Source of the DNA: Peribacillus saganii | Lineage (GTDB): Bacteria > Bacillota > Bacilli > Bacillales > DSM-1321 | Length of the DNA: 64,000 nt | Direction of reading: 5' to 3' | Assembly (NCBI RefSeq): GCF_003429095.1 | Contig: NZ_QVTE01000030.1 | Location: 102,304-166,303 of the forward strand | Shown: piece by piece, positions 19,216 to 28,905 of the stretch | Position numbering within the stretch: the stretch's first letter is position 1 | Layout: each line of letters begins with the position of its first letter | Position numbers and translations under genes: made by a program | The notes under the pieces: generated by a model | Seen by the model: only the letters and a program-made list of their open reading frames with translations | What the model was told of the DNA's origin: nothing | The model's database searches: none

Positions 19216-20349
19216 ATGGGATATGTAGCAGTAAAAGGCGGAACCAGGGCGATAGAAGAATCAATTAAACGGCTAAAGTTCGAAAGAGTAAAGAAAGGTA
19301 CAGTTCTAGATGTCCATAAAATAGAAACAGGAATGCGAGGTCTGATCGACCAGGTAATGTCGGAAAGCAGCCTGTTTAGCGAAATTCTTGCAGCTATTGC
19401 AATAAAGCAGGCAGAGGGAAATCCGGAAGAAGCGGTATTCCTCTTAAGGGCATACCGCTCAACTCTTTCAAGGAAACATTATTCACGGACGATTAGTTCA
19501 GAGGATATGCTTACTGAACGCAGGATATCCGCAAGTTTTAAAGATATTCCAGGAGGCCAGATTTTAGGGGCAACTACCGATTATACCCACCGTTTGCTTG
19601 ACTTCGGTTTAATGATGGAATCTGAGGAAGAGGCTCTCCAGTGGCTGGAAGGCTTTGAAGAGGAAAATGGTCAGCAGGAGAATGTTACAGACCTGGCTAA
19701 ATTGCCGAAGGTCCTTGATTACTTGCGTAAAGAAGGTCTTATGCCAGAGTGCAGCGATGATGATCGGGAGCCGGATGATGTGACAAAAAAAAGCCTCGAA
19801 TTTCCTAGTACCCGCAGCCAGCGTTTGCAAATTTTGACACGGGGCCAAACAGGAGCCCTCACTTCCCTGGCATATGCGGTTATCCGTGGCTATGGAGCGC
19901 TGCACCCCACTGTTGGTGAATTGCGTGTTGGCAGCCTGCCAGTCTGTATTGATAATCCTTTTAATCAATACAACGACGAGGATGATTCTTATTATATTGG
20001 TGAAATAAAAGCGACGGAAACTGAGATGCTGATTCCTGTAACAGTTGAAAAAGAACGAGGGAAAAAGGAAATAAAGTTTGAAATAGGATACGGTATCTGC
20101 CTTGGGCAAAATGAAACAAAGGCGATAGCGATGGGAATTCTCGACCATGCCCTCCAAACAGGAAATAAGGAATATCCAACCGGTGACGAGGAATTTGTCC
20201 TTTATCATATTGATTCGGTTGAATCAACAGGATTTATCTCCCACCTAAAAATGCCTCATTATGTGACTTTTCAGTCGAAGCTGGACAGTGTCCGGAAGAC
20301 AAAAAAACAGGAAGCGGAAAGTAAAGAGGAGAGCAGCTTATGCAAATAG
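19216..20349 (+). CDS. phnI: Carbon-phosphorus lyase complex subunit PhnI
   Basis: 377 residues. PhnI is the nucleosidase/transferase that displaces adenine from ATP with methylphosphonate, giving ribose-1-methylphosphonate 5-triphosphate. MGYVAVKGGTRAIEESI at the start and RGYGALHPTVGELRVG near residue 220 are hallmark segments. Begins directly after the phnH stop and overlaps phnJ by 10 bases, implying translational coupling. Confidence 0.95.
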   Translation: MGYVAVKGGTRAIEESIKRLKFERVKKGTVLDVHKIETGMRGLIDQVMSESSLFSEILAAIAIKQAEGNPEEAVFLLRAYRSTLSRKHYSRTISSEDMLTERRISASFKDIPGGQILGATTDYTHRLLDFGLMMESEEEALQWLEGFEEENGQQENVTDLAKLPKVLDYLRKEGLMPECSDDDREPDDVTKKSLEFPSTRSQRLQILTRGQTGALTSLAYAVIRGYGALHPTVGELRVGSLPVCIDNPFNQYNDEDDSYYIGEIKATETEMLIPVTVEKERGKKEIKFEIGYGICLGQNETKAIAMGILDHALQTGNKEYPTGDEEFVLYHIDSVESTGFISHLKMPHYVTFQSKLDSVRKTKKQEAESKEESSLCK

Positions 20350-21182
20350 ATTACAATTATGCGTTTTTCGATGAAGGATCTAAGAGAGAAATCCGACGAG
20401 CTACTTTAAAAGCTATCGCGATTCCCGGATATCAGGTTCCGTTTGCTTCAAGAGAAATGCCAATCGGAAGAGGCTGGGGAACCGGCGGCCTGCAGCTCAC
20501 TCTTTCGCTCGTCGGAAAAGACGATGTTGTAAAGGTCATTGATCAGGGATCGGATGAATCGGTAAACGCTGTGAATATAAAAAAGCTGATTGAGAAAACA
20601 ACCGGAATTAGTACAACGGATGAAACTTCAGAGGCAACCATCATCCAATCACGCCATCGAATTCCGGAAGTACCTCTTAAGGATGGACAAATAATGGTGT
20701 TGCAGGTACCACTTCCTGAGCCATTGAGATTCTATGAACCAAGTGAATTTGAAACGAAAAAGCTTCATGCTGAAAAAGAATACAGTGGGGCATGGCTTAT
20801 GCTGTTTGAGCAAATCATGAAATATGGGAACTTAGCTACGGACGCAGATCATCCAGTAATGGTTGATGACAGATATGTTATGGCGCCAAGCCCAATTCCG
20901 AGGTTTGATAATTCAAAAATGAACTATTCAGAAGCCCTGATTTTGCTTGGGGCAGGGCGAGAAAAGAAGATTTATGCAGTTCCTCCCTATACGAAGGTTG
21001 TATCATTGGCATTTGATGATTATCCGTTCGAGGTAGAGTCCTTCGAAGATAACCATTGTAAACAATGCGGCGCTGCAGGTGTTTTTATGGATGAAATCTA
21101 TGATGATGAAACGGAAACAACATACTTTCAATGCAATGATACGAGCTATTGTGTAGCAAGATTAAATCACCAAACCGTATAA
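20340..21182 (+). CDS. phnJ: C-P lyase catalytic subunit PhnJ
   Basis: 280 residues. The radical-SAM subunit that cleaves the carbon-phosphorus bond (EC 4.7.1.1), forming methane (or another alkane) and the 1,2-cyclic phosphate. The C-terminal cysteines are complete: HCKQCGAAG then FQCNDTSYC, giving the Cys-x2-Cys-x21-Cys cluster ligands and the further catalytic Cys. RGWGTGGLQLTLSL near residue 45 is typical. The enzyme therefore looks functional. Confidence 0.95.
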   Translation: MQIDYNYAFFDEGSKREIRRATLKAIAIPGYQVPFASREMPIGRGWGTGGLQLTLSLVGKDDVVKVIDQGSDESVNAVNIKKLIEKTTGISTTDETSEATIIQSRHRIPEVPLKDGQIMVLQVPLPEPLRFYEPSEFETKKLHAEKEYSGAWLMLFEQIMKYGNLATDADHPVMVDDRYVMAPSPIPRFDNSKMNYSEALILLGAGREKKIYAVPPYTKVVSLAFDDYPFEVESFEDNHCKQCGAAGVFMDEIYDDETETTYFQCNDTSYCVARLNHQTV

Positions 21183-21196
21183 AGAGGTGCGCATAA

Positions 21197-22042
21197 ATGA
21201 GTGATTATGAAACTCCGATTATGTCTGTGAAGAATTTAAGCAAGCATTTTGGCGAAGGATGCAGCAACTGCAGGGATGTAAATGAAAATCATTTGATAAG
21301 AAACTTTTGTCCGGATTGCGGTACTGTTTACGCCTGCCGGAATGTTTCATTCGATCTTTATCCAGGAGAGGTATTAGGCATCGTCGGGGAAAGCGGCAGC
21401 GGAAAATCAACCCTGATGAGAAGCCTTTATTTTGACCAGGATGTTACGAGTGGTGAAGCATATCTTCGTTCCTATGAAATGGGCAGCAAAAATGTATTCG
21501 AAGAATCTTCACAGAAAAAAAGATACATCCGGAACCATCTGATGGGAAAAGTGTATCAAAACCCGATGCTTGGTTTACGAATGGGATTCTCATCCATTGG
21601 CAACATAGCTGAAAAGCTAATTGCTGCGGGGATTAGACATGTAGGCGAAATGGAATCAAAAGGAAGGGAACTGCTCGAGTATGTGAACATCCCAGTGTAT
21701 CGGATGAAGGAAGCCCCAAGGAATTTTTCGGGGGGCATGCAGCAAAGGGTGCAGATCGCAAAAGCATTATCAAATAATCCACCTATTCTTTTACTGGATG
21801 AAGTGACCACAGGTTTGGATTTATCCGTCCAGGCAAGTGTACTCGATCTAATTAAAGAGCTGCAAAGGGAGCTAAATGTAAGTATTGTTATTGTTTCACA
21901 CGATTTAGCCGTTATCCGGATGATGGCTGACCGAACAATGGTTATGCTTGATGGAAAGGTCGTTGAGCATGGGCTGACAGATCAGGTTCTCGAGGATCCG
22001 CAAGACCGCTATACACAGCAATTGGTGCATTCACTGCTCTAA
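21197..22042 (+). CDS. phnK: C-P lyase associated ATP-binding protein PhnK
   Basis: 281-residue ABC-type ATPase with Walker A GESGSGKST (about residue 67), signature FSGGMQQR (about 180), Walker B ILLLDEVTTGLD. PhnK docks on the PhnGHIJ core through PhnJ rather than serving import. An insertion before the Walker A motif carries four cysteines (CSNCRD and CPDCG), as in PhnK. GAGGTG upstream. Confidence 0.93.
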   Translation: MSDYETPIMSVKNLSKHFGEGCSNCRDVNENHLIRNFCPDCGTVYACRNVSFDLYPGEVLGIVGESGSGKSTLMRSLYFDQDVTSGEAYLRSYEMGSKNVFEESSQKKRYIRNHLMGKVYQNPMLGLRMGFSSIGNIAEKLIAAGIRHVGEMESKGRELLEYVNIPVYRMKEAPRNFSGGMQQRVQIAKALSNNPPILLLDEVTTGLDLSVQASVLDLIKELQRELNVSIVIVSHDLAVIRMMADRTMVMLDGKVVEHGLTDQVLEDPQDRYTQQLVHSLL

Positions 22043-22068
22043 GTCATGGGGAGAAAAGGGGGAAAAAG

Positions 22069-23247
22069 ATGTATCTCATCACAAATGGACGCATCATCAC
22101 AGAAGAGGCCATTCTGGAAGGCTTTGACTTGCTTATAATCGAAGATAAAATCGAACGAATTGCCATGCAAGGTGAACTTGAAAACGATGAATATACGGAA
22201 ATAATTGATGCAGAGGGCGGTTATATATTGCCTGGCTTCATAGACCTTCATTCAGATTATATTGAGCATATGGCAGCGCCAAGGCCTACTTCTCTCATGG
22301 ATTTCCATTTGAGCATCAGAGAAGCGGAAAAACAACTAATATCACATGGGATCACGACTATGTATCATTCGCTTTCTTTATATAAATCTACTGAGTATGC
22401 ATATAAGCCGATTCGAGAACCGGAAAATGTAAGGAAATTTATTGATCTGATCGAACAGACTCACAGCAGCAAGCACTTGGTGCGCCACAGGTTCCATGCC
22501 AGATTTGAAATTGACAATGTTGAGGAAATTGAGAATTTAAAAGCCTATATTAATGAAAAAAAAGTTCACCTTATTTCATTTATGGATCACACGCCGGGCC
22601 AGGGCCAATACAGGGATTTAGAAATTTATAAACACACGGTAAGAGGATATAACGATCTAAGCGATGAAGCAATTCAAGGAATTATCGTGAAGCATCAGCA
22701 AAAGGAAAAGGTAACTATTGATGGAATCAGGGAGTTAGCTGAAGCTGCAGCGGAAAATGGCATTGCCATCGCATCCCATGATGATGATTCCGTCGAAAAA
22801 CTGGACCTTGTACAAAGCTTTGGTGCTATTATAAGTGAGTTTCCGATCACGATGGACATCGCTAAAAAAGCAAAGGAAAAAGGGATGTATACGATCGCAG
22901 GCGCACCGAACGTCCTGTTGGGAGGATCTCATAGCGGGAACTTATCTGCTGCAGAAGCGATTCAGGAAAAGGCCATCGATATTCTCTGCAGTGATTATTA
23001 TCCTGCGGCGATGCTCCACTCTATTTTTGAAATGAATAAAGAGTATGGACTGGACCTTGTTGAAATGGTCAAATTACTTACAATCAACCCAGCAAGAGCA
23101 GTTAATCTCGACAATGAAATCGGTTCAATCAGAGAGGGAAAAAAGGCAGATTTATTGATTATTGAAAAGATAAATCCCGATTTCCCGGTAATAACAGCGG
23201 TTTTCGTTGACGGTAAGCTAATCCAGAAAACAAATTACCGAATATAA
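22069..23247 (+). CDS. phnM: Ribose 1-methylphosphonate 5-triphosphate diphosphatase PhnM
   Basis: 392-residue amidohydrolase-superfamily enzyme (EC 3.6.1.63) that removes pyrophosphate before the PhnJ step. Metal site motifs FIDLHSDYIEH (about residue 60), HRFHARFEI (about 140), ASHDDDSVE (about 240) and CSDYYP (about 307). Here phnM precedes phnL, unlike the E. coli order KLM. Confidence 0.93.
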   Translation: MYLITNGRIITEEAILEGFDLLIIEDKIERIAMQGELENDEYTEIIDAEGGYILPGFIDLHSDYIEHMAAPRPTSLMDFHLSIREAEKQLISHGITTMYHSLSLYKSTEYAYKPIREPENVRKFIDLIEQTHSSKHLVRHRFHARFEIDNVEEIENLKAYINEKKVHLISFMDHTPGQGQYRDLEIYKHTVRGYNDLSDEAIQGIIVKHQQKEKVTIDGIRELAEAAAENGIAIASHDDDSVEKLDLVQSFGAIISEFPITMDIAKKAKEKGMYTIAGAPNVLLGGSHSGNLSAAEAIQEKAIDILCSDYYPAAMLHSIFEMNKEYGLDLVEMVKLLTINPARAVNLDNEIGSIREGKKADLLIIEKINPDFPVITAVFVDGKLIQKTNYRI

Positions 23248-23289
23248 TAGCTCTTTAATAAGAGAAATAAGTTTGGGTGAGGTGATAAA

Positions 23290-23997
23290 GTGGACAACAT
23301 TTTGACGATTGAAAATTTATCCAAGTCTTTTATTCTGCACAACATAAATAAGCACATTAAAGCAGCGAATGGCATCAATTTCAGTTTGAAGGATGGCGAG
23401 TTTGTGGGAATTACAGGAAAAAGCGGCAGCGGCAAGTCAACTGTGCTTAAATCCATCTACCGTACATATGCCCCTCAGGAAGGGAATATTTGGTATGATT
23501 CAAAAAAATTTGGACCAATCAATCTATCACAAGCATCAGAAAGGGAAATTATCTATTTAAGAAAACATGAAATTGGATATGTGTCGCAGTTCTTAAGTGT
23601 AATGCCACGCACAACCGCAAGACAGCTTGTGAAACAGTCTATTTTAGAAATGGGCCATAATGACAGGTTTGCCGAAGAAGAAACGGAAAAAATGCTGGAG
23701 CATTTTGAATTGGATCAGGAACTTTGGGATAGTTACCCGGCAACCTTTTCAGGTGGGGAAAAACTGCGCCTTAATATTGCCAGAGCTATGGTGAAAAGGC
23801 CGCGTCTGCTGCTTTTGGATGAACCGACTGCCAGTTTGGACCATGCTTCAAAGCTAAAAGTGAAGGTACTCATTCAACAGCTAATAAATGGGGGAACGAC
23901 AATGATTGGAATATTCCATGATCTTGAGTTCATGAAGGACTTGTGCCACCGTGAATATCATATCCACAATGGCGAATTCTTAATATCTGCTAATTAA
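23290..23997 (+). CDS. phnL: C-P lyase associated ATP-binding protein PhnL
   Basis: 235-residue ABC ATPase with Walker A GKSGSGKST, signature FSGGEKLR and Walker B LLLLDEPTASLD. PhnL binds the PhnK-bound core complex and supports turnover. GTG start with GGTGAGGTG upstream. Last gene of the catalytic operon; 137 bases, with a further Pho-box-like array, separate it from phnD. Confidence 0.9.
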   Translation: MDNILTIENLSKSFILHNINKHIKAANGINFSLKDGEFVGITGKSGSGKSTVLKSIYRTYAPQEGNIWYDSKKFGPINLSQASEREIIYLRKHEIGYVSQFLSVMPRTTARQLVKQSILEMGHNDRFAEEETEKMLEHFELDQELWDSYPATFSGGEKLRLNIARAMVKRPRLLLLDEPTASLDHASKLKVKVLIQQLINGGTTMIGIFHDLEFMKDLCHREYHIHNGEFLISAN

Positions 23998-24010
23998 TTC
24001 TAACAGAAAA

Positions 24011-24059
24011 TTTATAATTTTTTAATAAATATTATCAATATGTTAATAGTGTGTTGATA
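24011..24059 (+). promoter_or_regulatory. PhoP-box-like array upstream of phnD
   Basis: TTTATA (24011), TTAATA (24022), TTATCA (24032), TTAATA (24043) and TTGATA (24054) repeat at 11, 10, 11 and 11 bp. The AT-rich setting makes chance matches easier here than at 15464 or 18066. Confidence 0.55.
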
Positions 24060-24134
24060 ATCGCCCGTTATAGTAAACATTGTTGGATAGTACTTTGGTA
24101 ATACAGTCTATTAAAACCAGGAGGAATTTTATAA

Positions 24135-25178
24135 ATGAAGAAGGCGTTTTTAGCTATGATGTCTTTATGTCTTGCAGTGATTACAGGCTGTTCATCAGTA
24201 GCCGGATCGAAAGGACAAGCCGCTAGTGATGACACGTTAACAATTGCATGGCTGCCTAACGAATCCGGTGCCGATATGGGGGAAGCGCGTGAAGAAATAG
24301 GTAAAGTCATTGAAGAAAAAACAGGCAAGAAAGTGGAACACAAAACAACAACAGACTATATTATTGCCATCGAGTCAGTCGCTAATGGCAATGCCGATGT
24401 TGCATTCCTGGGGGCTCAAGGTTATATCGAGGCTCACAATAAAAACGAAAAGGTTATTCCATTAGCTGTTCCGAGTGGTGAATCGGGTACGCTGGAAGAT
24501 GCAGTGTATTATAGCTGGCTGTCGGTTAAGAAAGAAAATCAGGACAAGTATAAAAGTGGCGGTGAATTTACCATTGATAATATTGCCGGCAAGAAGTTTT
24601 CCTTTGTTTCAAATAGCTCCACTTCAGGTTTTAAAGTACCGTCAACAGGAGTTGTAGAGTACTTCAGTAAAAAAGAGGAATACAAAAATTTGACTGCAGA
24701 GGATTTGCTTGAAGGTGGTAAAGGCAAATTCTTCAGTGAAGTGCTTTATGGTGGTTCTCACCAAGGTTCAGCAGTAAATCTTCTGACAGGAAAATCTGAT
24801 GTTGCGGCCTTCTGTGATACATGTGTCGGAAACTACGTAGAATTGGCGGAAGGTACTGCTAACAAGCCGGGAGCGCTTTACAAGGTTAAAGAAGATGCTG
24901 CAGAGCCTTTTAACACAGTTCCGGGTGAAGAATTTTCATTGATATCTGTTACACCAGTGCTTAATGCTCCATTTGTGGCTAATACAGAAATGGTCAGCGA
25001 AGAAGACCTGAAGAAGCTGCAGGAAGTATTTACATCTGATGAGGTAGCAAGCAATGAAAAGATTTTTGTTCCGGAAGGATCAGAGTTTTCAGGACTGTTT
25101 AGCAAGAAATCTGGAAATGAACGCTTGGTTCCTGTAGAAGATGAGTGGTTCAATCCGATCAGAGAATTATCCAAATAA
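24135..25178 (+). CDS. phnD: Phosphonate ABC transporter substrate-binding lipoprotein
   Basis: 347 residues with a signal peptide and lipobox ITGC (Cys at about residue 19), so anchored on the outer membrane face. The mature part is PhnD-like: WLPNESGADMGEAREEIG, TDYIIAIESVANGNADVAFLGAQGY and a GGSHQGSAVNLL phosphonate-pocket segment. Longer than many PhnD proteins by a DCTCVG-type insertion. Delivers phosphonates to PhnCE1E2 encoded next. Confidence 0.92.
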   Translation: MKKAFLAMMSLCLAVITGCSSVAGSKGQAASDDTLTIAWLPNESGADMGEAREEIGKVIEEKTGKKVEHKTTTDYIIAIESVANGNADVAFLGAQGYIEAHNKNEKVIPLAVPSGESGTLEDAVYYSWLSVKKENQDKYKSGGEFTIDNIAGKKFSFVSNSSTSGFKVPSTGVVEYFSKKEEYKNLTAEDLLEGGKGKFFSEVLYGGSHQGSAVNLLTGKSDVAAFCDTCVGNYVELAEGTANKPGALYKVKEDAAEPFNTVPGEEFSLISVTPVLNAPFVANTEMVSEEDLKKLQEVFTSDEVASNEKIFVPEGSEFSGLFSKKSGNERLVPVEDEWFNPIRELSK

Positions 25179-25221
25179 GATTAGAGAGATGCTCCAGGAA
25201 AATTTTAAAAAGGAGTTAACT

Positions 25222-26010
25222 ATGACGACGTTATTACAACTAAATCATGTATCAAAACACTATGGTAATGATACAAAGGCGTTATCTGATGTTAACTTCT
25301 CCGTGAAAGAAGGAGAGTTTGTTTCCATCATTGGCCCATCGGGTGCGGGGAAATCAACTCTTCTTCGCTGCATCAATCGGATGGTTGATGCTAACAGCGG
25401 AGAAATCATTTTTGATAACGTTGATATAGCAGGTTTGGGGAAAAAGGATTTAAAAAAAGCCAGAACGAAAATCGGAATGATTTTTCAACATTATAATCTT
25501 GTTAATAGATTAAGTGTCATTGAAAATGTCCTCCATGGCCGGCTTGGCTTCAAATCTACCTTGGCTGGGGCATTAGGGTTATATACAGAAGAGGAAAAAA
25601 GGCAGGCGCTGCAGATATTAGGGGTTCTCGGGCTGCAAGAACAGATTTACAAGCGATCAGACCAGTTAAGCGGCGGGCAAAAGCAGCGTGTTGGGATTGC
25701 TCGAGCCTTGATTCAAAACCCGAAAATGCTCCTATGTGATGAACCGATTGCTTCGCTTGACCCCAATGCATCAAAGATTATAATGGATCACCTGAAAAAT
25801 ATCTCTGCTTCAATGGGTATTACTGTCCTGGTCAATCTGCATCAAGTTGAAGTGGCATTAAAGTATTCCGACAGAATCATTGGTGTAAACAAGGGCAGCT
25901 TGATTTTTGATGGGCCCCCAAACGAAATAACGGCGGAAATCATTGAAGCTATTTATGGATCTGAAGCAGGGGATCTGATGTTTGACCTGGGAGGGCAATA
26001 TGCAGGCTGA
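25222..26010 (+). CDS. phnC: Phosphonate ABC transporter ATPase
   Basis: 262 residues. Walker A GPSGAGKST, signature LSGGQKQR, Walker B MLLCDEPIASLD. The frame is open back to 25141 inside phnD, but ATG 25222 has AAAGGAG at seven bases and gives the standard PhnC start. Overlaps the permease gene slightly, as usual in these operons. Confidence 0.92.
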   Translation: MTTLLQLNHVSKHYGNDTKALSDVNFSVKEGEFVSIIGPSGAGKSTLLRCINRMVDANSGEIIFDNVDIAGLGKKDLKKARTKIGMIFQHYNLVNRLSVIENVLHGRLGFKSTLAGALGLYTEEEKRQALQILGVLGLQEQIYKRSDQLSGGQKQRVGIARALIQNPKMLLCDEPIASLDPNASKIIMDHLKNISASMGITVLVNLHQVEVALKYSDRIIGVNKGSLIFDGPPNEITAEIIEAIYGSEAGDLMFDLGGQYAG

Positions 26011-26785
26011 TGTGTTCGTGAAGAAAAGGTGGAATTCCTTCATTTTTTTGCTTATATTACTCGTTGTTACTTTTGTCTCAATCGTTATTACTGAATTTAA
26101 TATGGCAAAAGGGCTTGCTTCTTTACCTAAAGCATTACAATGGGGATTCACAAATTTTTACCCTGATGAGATGGCACTGACAAAGCTTCCCGATATTTTG
26201 AACAAACTGAGGGAAACAGTCTTGATTTCGGTTGCTGCTACCACAGTAGGAGCTATCTTCGCCTTTTTATTTGCATTATTTGGGTCAAGGACAACTAAAG
26301 TTAATGGGGTGTTAAGCAAAGTCAGCAGAGGAATTGCAACCATTTTCCGAAACATTGATATTTCCGCCTGGTCAATGATTTTGCTGTTTTCTTTTGGACA
26401 AAGTGCGTTAACAGGCTATTTTGCACTGTTTTTTGGATCGTTTGGGTTCCTGACCCGCGCGTTCATTGAAACCATTGATGAGGTTAGCAGTAGTTCAGTT
26501 GAAGCTTTGCAGGCCACAGGTGCAGGTTATTTTTCAATTATCTTCCAGTCAGTTATCCCTTCTGGCATTCCACAAATGATTAGTTGGATACTATTTATGA
26601 TTGAAACAAATATTCGCAGCGCCACCTTGGTAGGGATTCTTACAGGAACCGGAATCGGTTTTGCATTTGACTTGTATTATAAAAGTTTGAATTACCATAC
26701 GGCGAGCCTGGTTGTTATCGTCATTGTGATAACGATTTTAACAATTGAATATATTTCAAATTACGTAAGGAGGGTGATTTTGTAG
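26000..26785 (+). CDS. phnE: Phosphonate ABC transporter permease 1
   Basis: 261 residues with six predicted membrane helices and the EAA-type loop EALQATGAGYFSIIFQSVIPSG. The ATG at 26000, preceded by GGGAGGG, is chosen over an in-frame TTG at 25982. Its stop overlaps the start of the second permease by one base (TAGTG). Confidence 0.9.
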   Translation: MQADVFVKKRWNSFIFLLILLVVTFVSIVITEFNMAKGLASLPKALQWGFTNFYPDEMALTKLPDILNKLRETVLISVAATTVGAIFAFLFALFGSRTTKVNGVLSKVSRGIATIFRNIDISAWSMILLFSFGQSALTGYFALFFGSFGFLTRAFIETIDEVSSSSVEALQATGAGYFSIIFQSVIPSGIPQMISWILFMIETNIRSATLVGILTGTGIGFAFDLYYKSLNYHTASLVVIVIVITILTIEYISNYVRRVIL

Positions 26786-27657
26786 TGGGAGTTGATCAAT
26801 CCGTCAAAACGGTCTCTGCTGATTCAATCAATAGCTTTCATTTAAATGAAAAAAAGCGCATCAAAGTGAAGCCGTTTAATAAGGCGTCTTTAATCATTCA
26901 ACTCACGATTATTTCGCTAGTCTTAGTGACAATTTATACTTTTATCAGCTTTGATTATTCTGATATTAATCTGTTTGAAGGAATCATCTCAACCTTTCAA
27001 AACGTTAAAATAATGTTCCTTGAACCCCACTTTAAGCATTTCTCCTTTGTTACCGCACTTTACCAGGTAATGATTACACTTGGCCTGGCCTTTTTGACAA
27101 CGCTGTTCGGTGCTTTAATTGCGTTGTTCTTAGGATTTTTTGCAGCCCGGAATTTATCTTCAAAACCTGTTTCAGCTGCGATTAAGGGATTTGTTGCTGT
27201 TATCAGATCTGTTCCAACAGTGTTATGGGTATTAATATTTGCGGTAGCTGCCGGGCTGGGCAGTGTTGCAGCTGTGATTGGCATGACCTTTCATACCGTC
27301 GGCTATTTAATCAAAGCTTATTCTGAGTCATTTGAGGAATTGGATGAGGGAGTAATTGAAGCTTTGAAGGCAAGTGGTGCAAATTGGTGGCAGATAATCT
27401 TTCAGGCAGTTATCCCATCATCTATGACGTATATTATCTCCTGGACATTCCTGCGGTTTGAAGTGAACTTTGCCGTTGCAGTGGCCATGGGCGCTGCAGC
27501 GGGTGCAGGCGGAATCGGCTTTGATATGTTCATGGCGAGCGGGTTTTACTTTGATCTCAGGGAGGTCGGTGTCATAACCTACTTCGTTCTGGCATTCGCG
27601 ATAGCGTTGGAGTTAATTGCTACAAAAGTCAAAACGAACCTTAAAACCAGCGCATAG
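26785..27657 (+). CDS. phnE: Phosphonate ABC transporter permease 2
   Basis: 290 residues, six predicted membrane helices after a hydrophilic N-terminus, EAA loop EALKASGANWWQIIFQAVIPSS. GTG start overlapping the previous stop, with GGAGGGTG upstream. The pair of distinct PhnE permeases suggests a heterodimeric channel. Confidence 0.9.
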   Translation: MGVDQSVKTVSADSINSFHLNEKKRIKVKPFNKASLIIQLTIISLVLVTIYTFISFDYSDINLFEGIISTFQNVKIMFLEPHFKHFSFVTALYQVMITLGLAFLTTLFGALIALFLGFFAARNLSSKPVSAAIKGFVAVIRSVPTVLWVLIFAVAAGLGSVAAVIGMTFHTVGYLIKAYSESFEELDEGVIEALKASGANWWQIIFQAVIPSSMTYIISWTFLRFEVNFAVAVAMGAAAGAGGIGFDMFMASGFYFDLREVGVITYFVLAFAIALELIATKVKTNLKTSA

Positions 27658-28050
27658 TACACCTCCTTTTAAAATAGAATGTGTTTTTCTCTGGGAAACC
27701 TTCTCCTTCGCACAGTTGGCCGTTTTTTTCGAAAAGAATTAATCGAAATAGTACTCCTATTCAATAGCAGGGAATGATAAGTGTCATTTCAATGAAAAGA
27801 GACAGATTAATTTCGGTCTTTGTATGGTTATTTGAATGAAACCATTGAATAGCAACTCATGCAGCTTAAGCGCTAAACAACTGAGAAGGAGGATGGATTG
27901 AATTCATCGATACTCTTTCTAAGGCTTGTAAGCAAGGTTGATGGAGATGGTGACTTAGAGACTTTCCGTTAATCTGACTCCCATGGGAGTGATAGTCTGT
28001 GGCGGTGAATCTTCATACCCTGAATAAGTATAAATATGTAAAATGTTACC
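27658..28050. other. Intergenic stretch without a supportable gene
   Basis: A 24-codon frame after AAGGAGG at 27888-27897 (TTG start) is the only hint of coding. No terminator with a good stem follows phnE; the region may hold a decayed gene. Confidence 0.35.
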
Positions 28051-28185
28051 TTAGCCGCTTTTTAAAGAGCTCTTTATATTTAGAAGTAAATAGATGATGG
28101 CAGTACTAAACAAGCTGCTTAGCAAAGCGGCCAATATACCAAGACCAATAATTGTTTGAAGTTTATTTTTATAACTTAGAAACAT
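28051..28185 (-). CDS. 44-residue single-span membrane peptide
   Basis: ATG with AAAGGAG upstream encodes a short basic N-terminus (LSYKNKLQ), one long hydrophobic helix (IIGLGILAALLSSLFSTAII) and a basic tail. An earlier in-frame ATG at 28239 lacks a ribosome binding site. Function unknown. Confidence 0.5.
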   Translation of the reverse strand: MFLSYKNKLQTIIGLGILAALLSSLFSTAIIYLLLNIKSSLKSG

Positions 28186-28314
28186 CGATAAATTCTCCTT
28201 TGATATTAATACTTTAGTGTTATCTTTGGTGATTTTCATTTTATTATCCTATGTTTAAAAAATTTCGCTTTATTCAGATTTTTTAATTTGGTAAAATTTA
28301 GGAACTGTTAAGCT

Positions 28315-28435
28315 TGCCTGTTGATTTCCGCTATAGCGGCAGTTCGGGGGCAGTGTATTCCGCCTTTGGGGTCTCCCTTGACCCGTTTTTCCCGCAGTCT
28401 CGCACCTTCCGCTGCAATATAGAAAAGCGAAAGCT
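28315..28435. repeat. Second dispersed repeat family (GATTTCCGC...GGGGTCTCCC...)
   Basis: TTGATTTCCGCTATAGCGGCAG, GGGGTCTCCCTTGACCCG and CCGCAGTCTCGCACCTTCCGC follow the pattern of a palindromic intergenic repeat common in Bacillaceae (TTGATTTCCGC...CTTCCGCTCCAAT). Recognised from memory; only one copy is in this window. Local GC is well above its surroundings. Confidence 0.55.
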
Positions 28436-28552
28436 CCCTGACAGAGGAAGAACGGCTAAGTTCGCCACGTCCTGTGGCAGCGTCGGCACTAGCACGTCCT
28501 GGGCGTCGGGGCTTTATTTACTCCGTAAAAAAGTTGCTGGGCGCCGCAGCTA
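28436..28552 (-). repeat. Inverted copy of the 'CGCTTTT' dispersed repeat
   Basis: Read on the minus strand, CCACAGGACGTGGCGAACTTAGCCG and CTTCCTCTGTCAGGGAGCTTTCGCTTTT match the copy at 48.08-48.15 kb almost base for base. Confidence 0.7.
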
Positions 28553-28827
28553 GACATTAACAAAGTGTCAAACAACAATAAGCTATAACATGACATTACG
28601 AAGAATATTTGTAAAATAGATGAGAAGGTGTGTTCAGCTAAGGTTAGTTGAAGAGCGGTCTCACTTTTAACTGGTCATAGAGTTGAAGGAATTTTTTATC
28701 ACTAACATAGTCTTTGAATACGGATGACCGGATTGCGTATTAATAGCAAATATTGAATATTAAAGGATCTTATCTTATTTATGAAGAAACACAGTAGGAA
28801 TGGTAATAAAATCTTATTTGTCCAAAG
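28553..28827. other. Intergenic stretch, nothing recognised
   Basis: AT-rich, no start with ribosome binding site and no clear repeat. Confidence 0.4.
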
Positions 28828-28877
28828 AAAAAAGCTTCCCGGAAAATTGCTGGCGCAGTACTGTGGGAAGCTTTTTT
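28828..28877 (-). terminator. Terminator of the PheC-like gene
   Basis: AAAAAAGCTTCCC pairs with GGGAAGCTTTTTT across 24 bases; the stem works in both directions. Confidence 0.8.
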
Positions 28878-28905
28878 CATTTATGTATGCTACTGATATT
28901 AAGTT

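Noticed and set aside
27897..27970. 24-codon frame after AAGGAGG
   Set aside because: Too short and without family or terminator; left as a note under the intergenic entry.
28314..28553. 79-residue plus-strand frame
   Set aside because: It lies wholly inside two dispersed GC-rich repeats.
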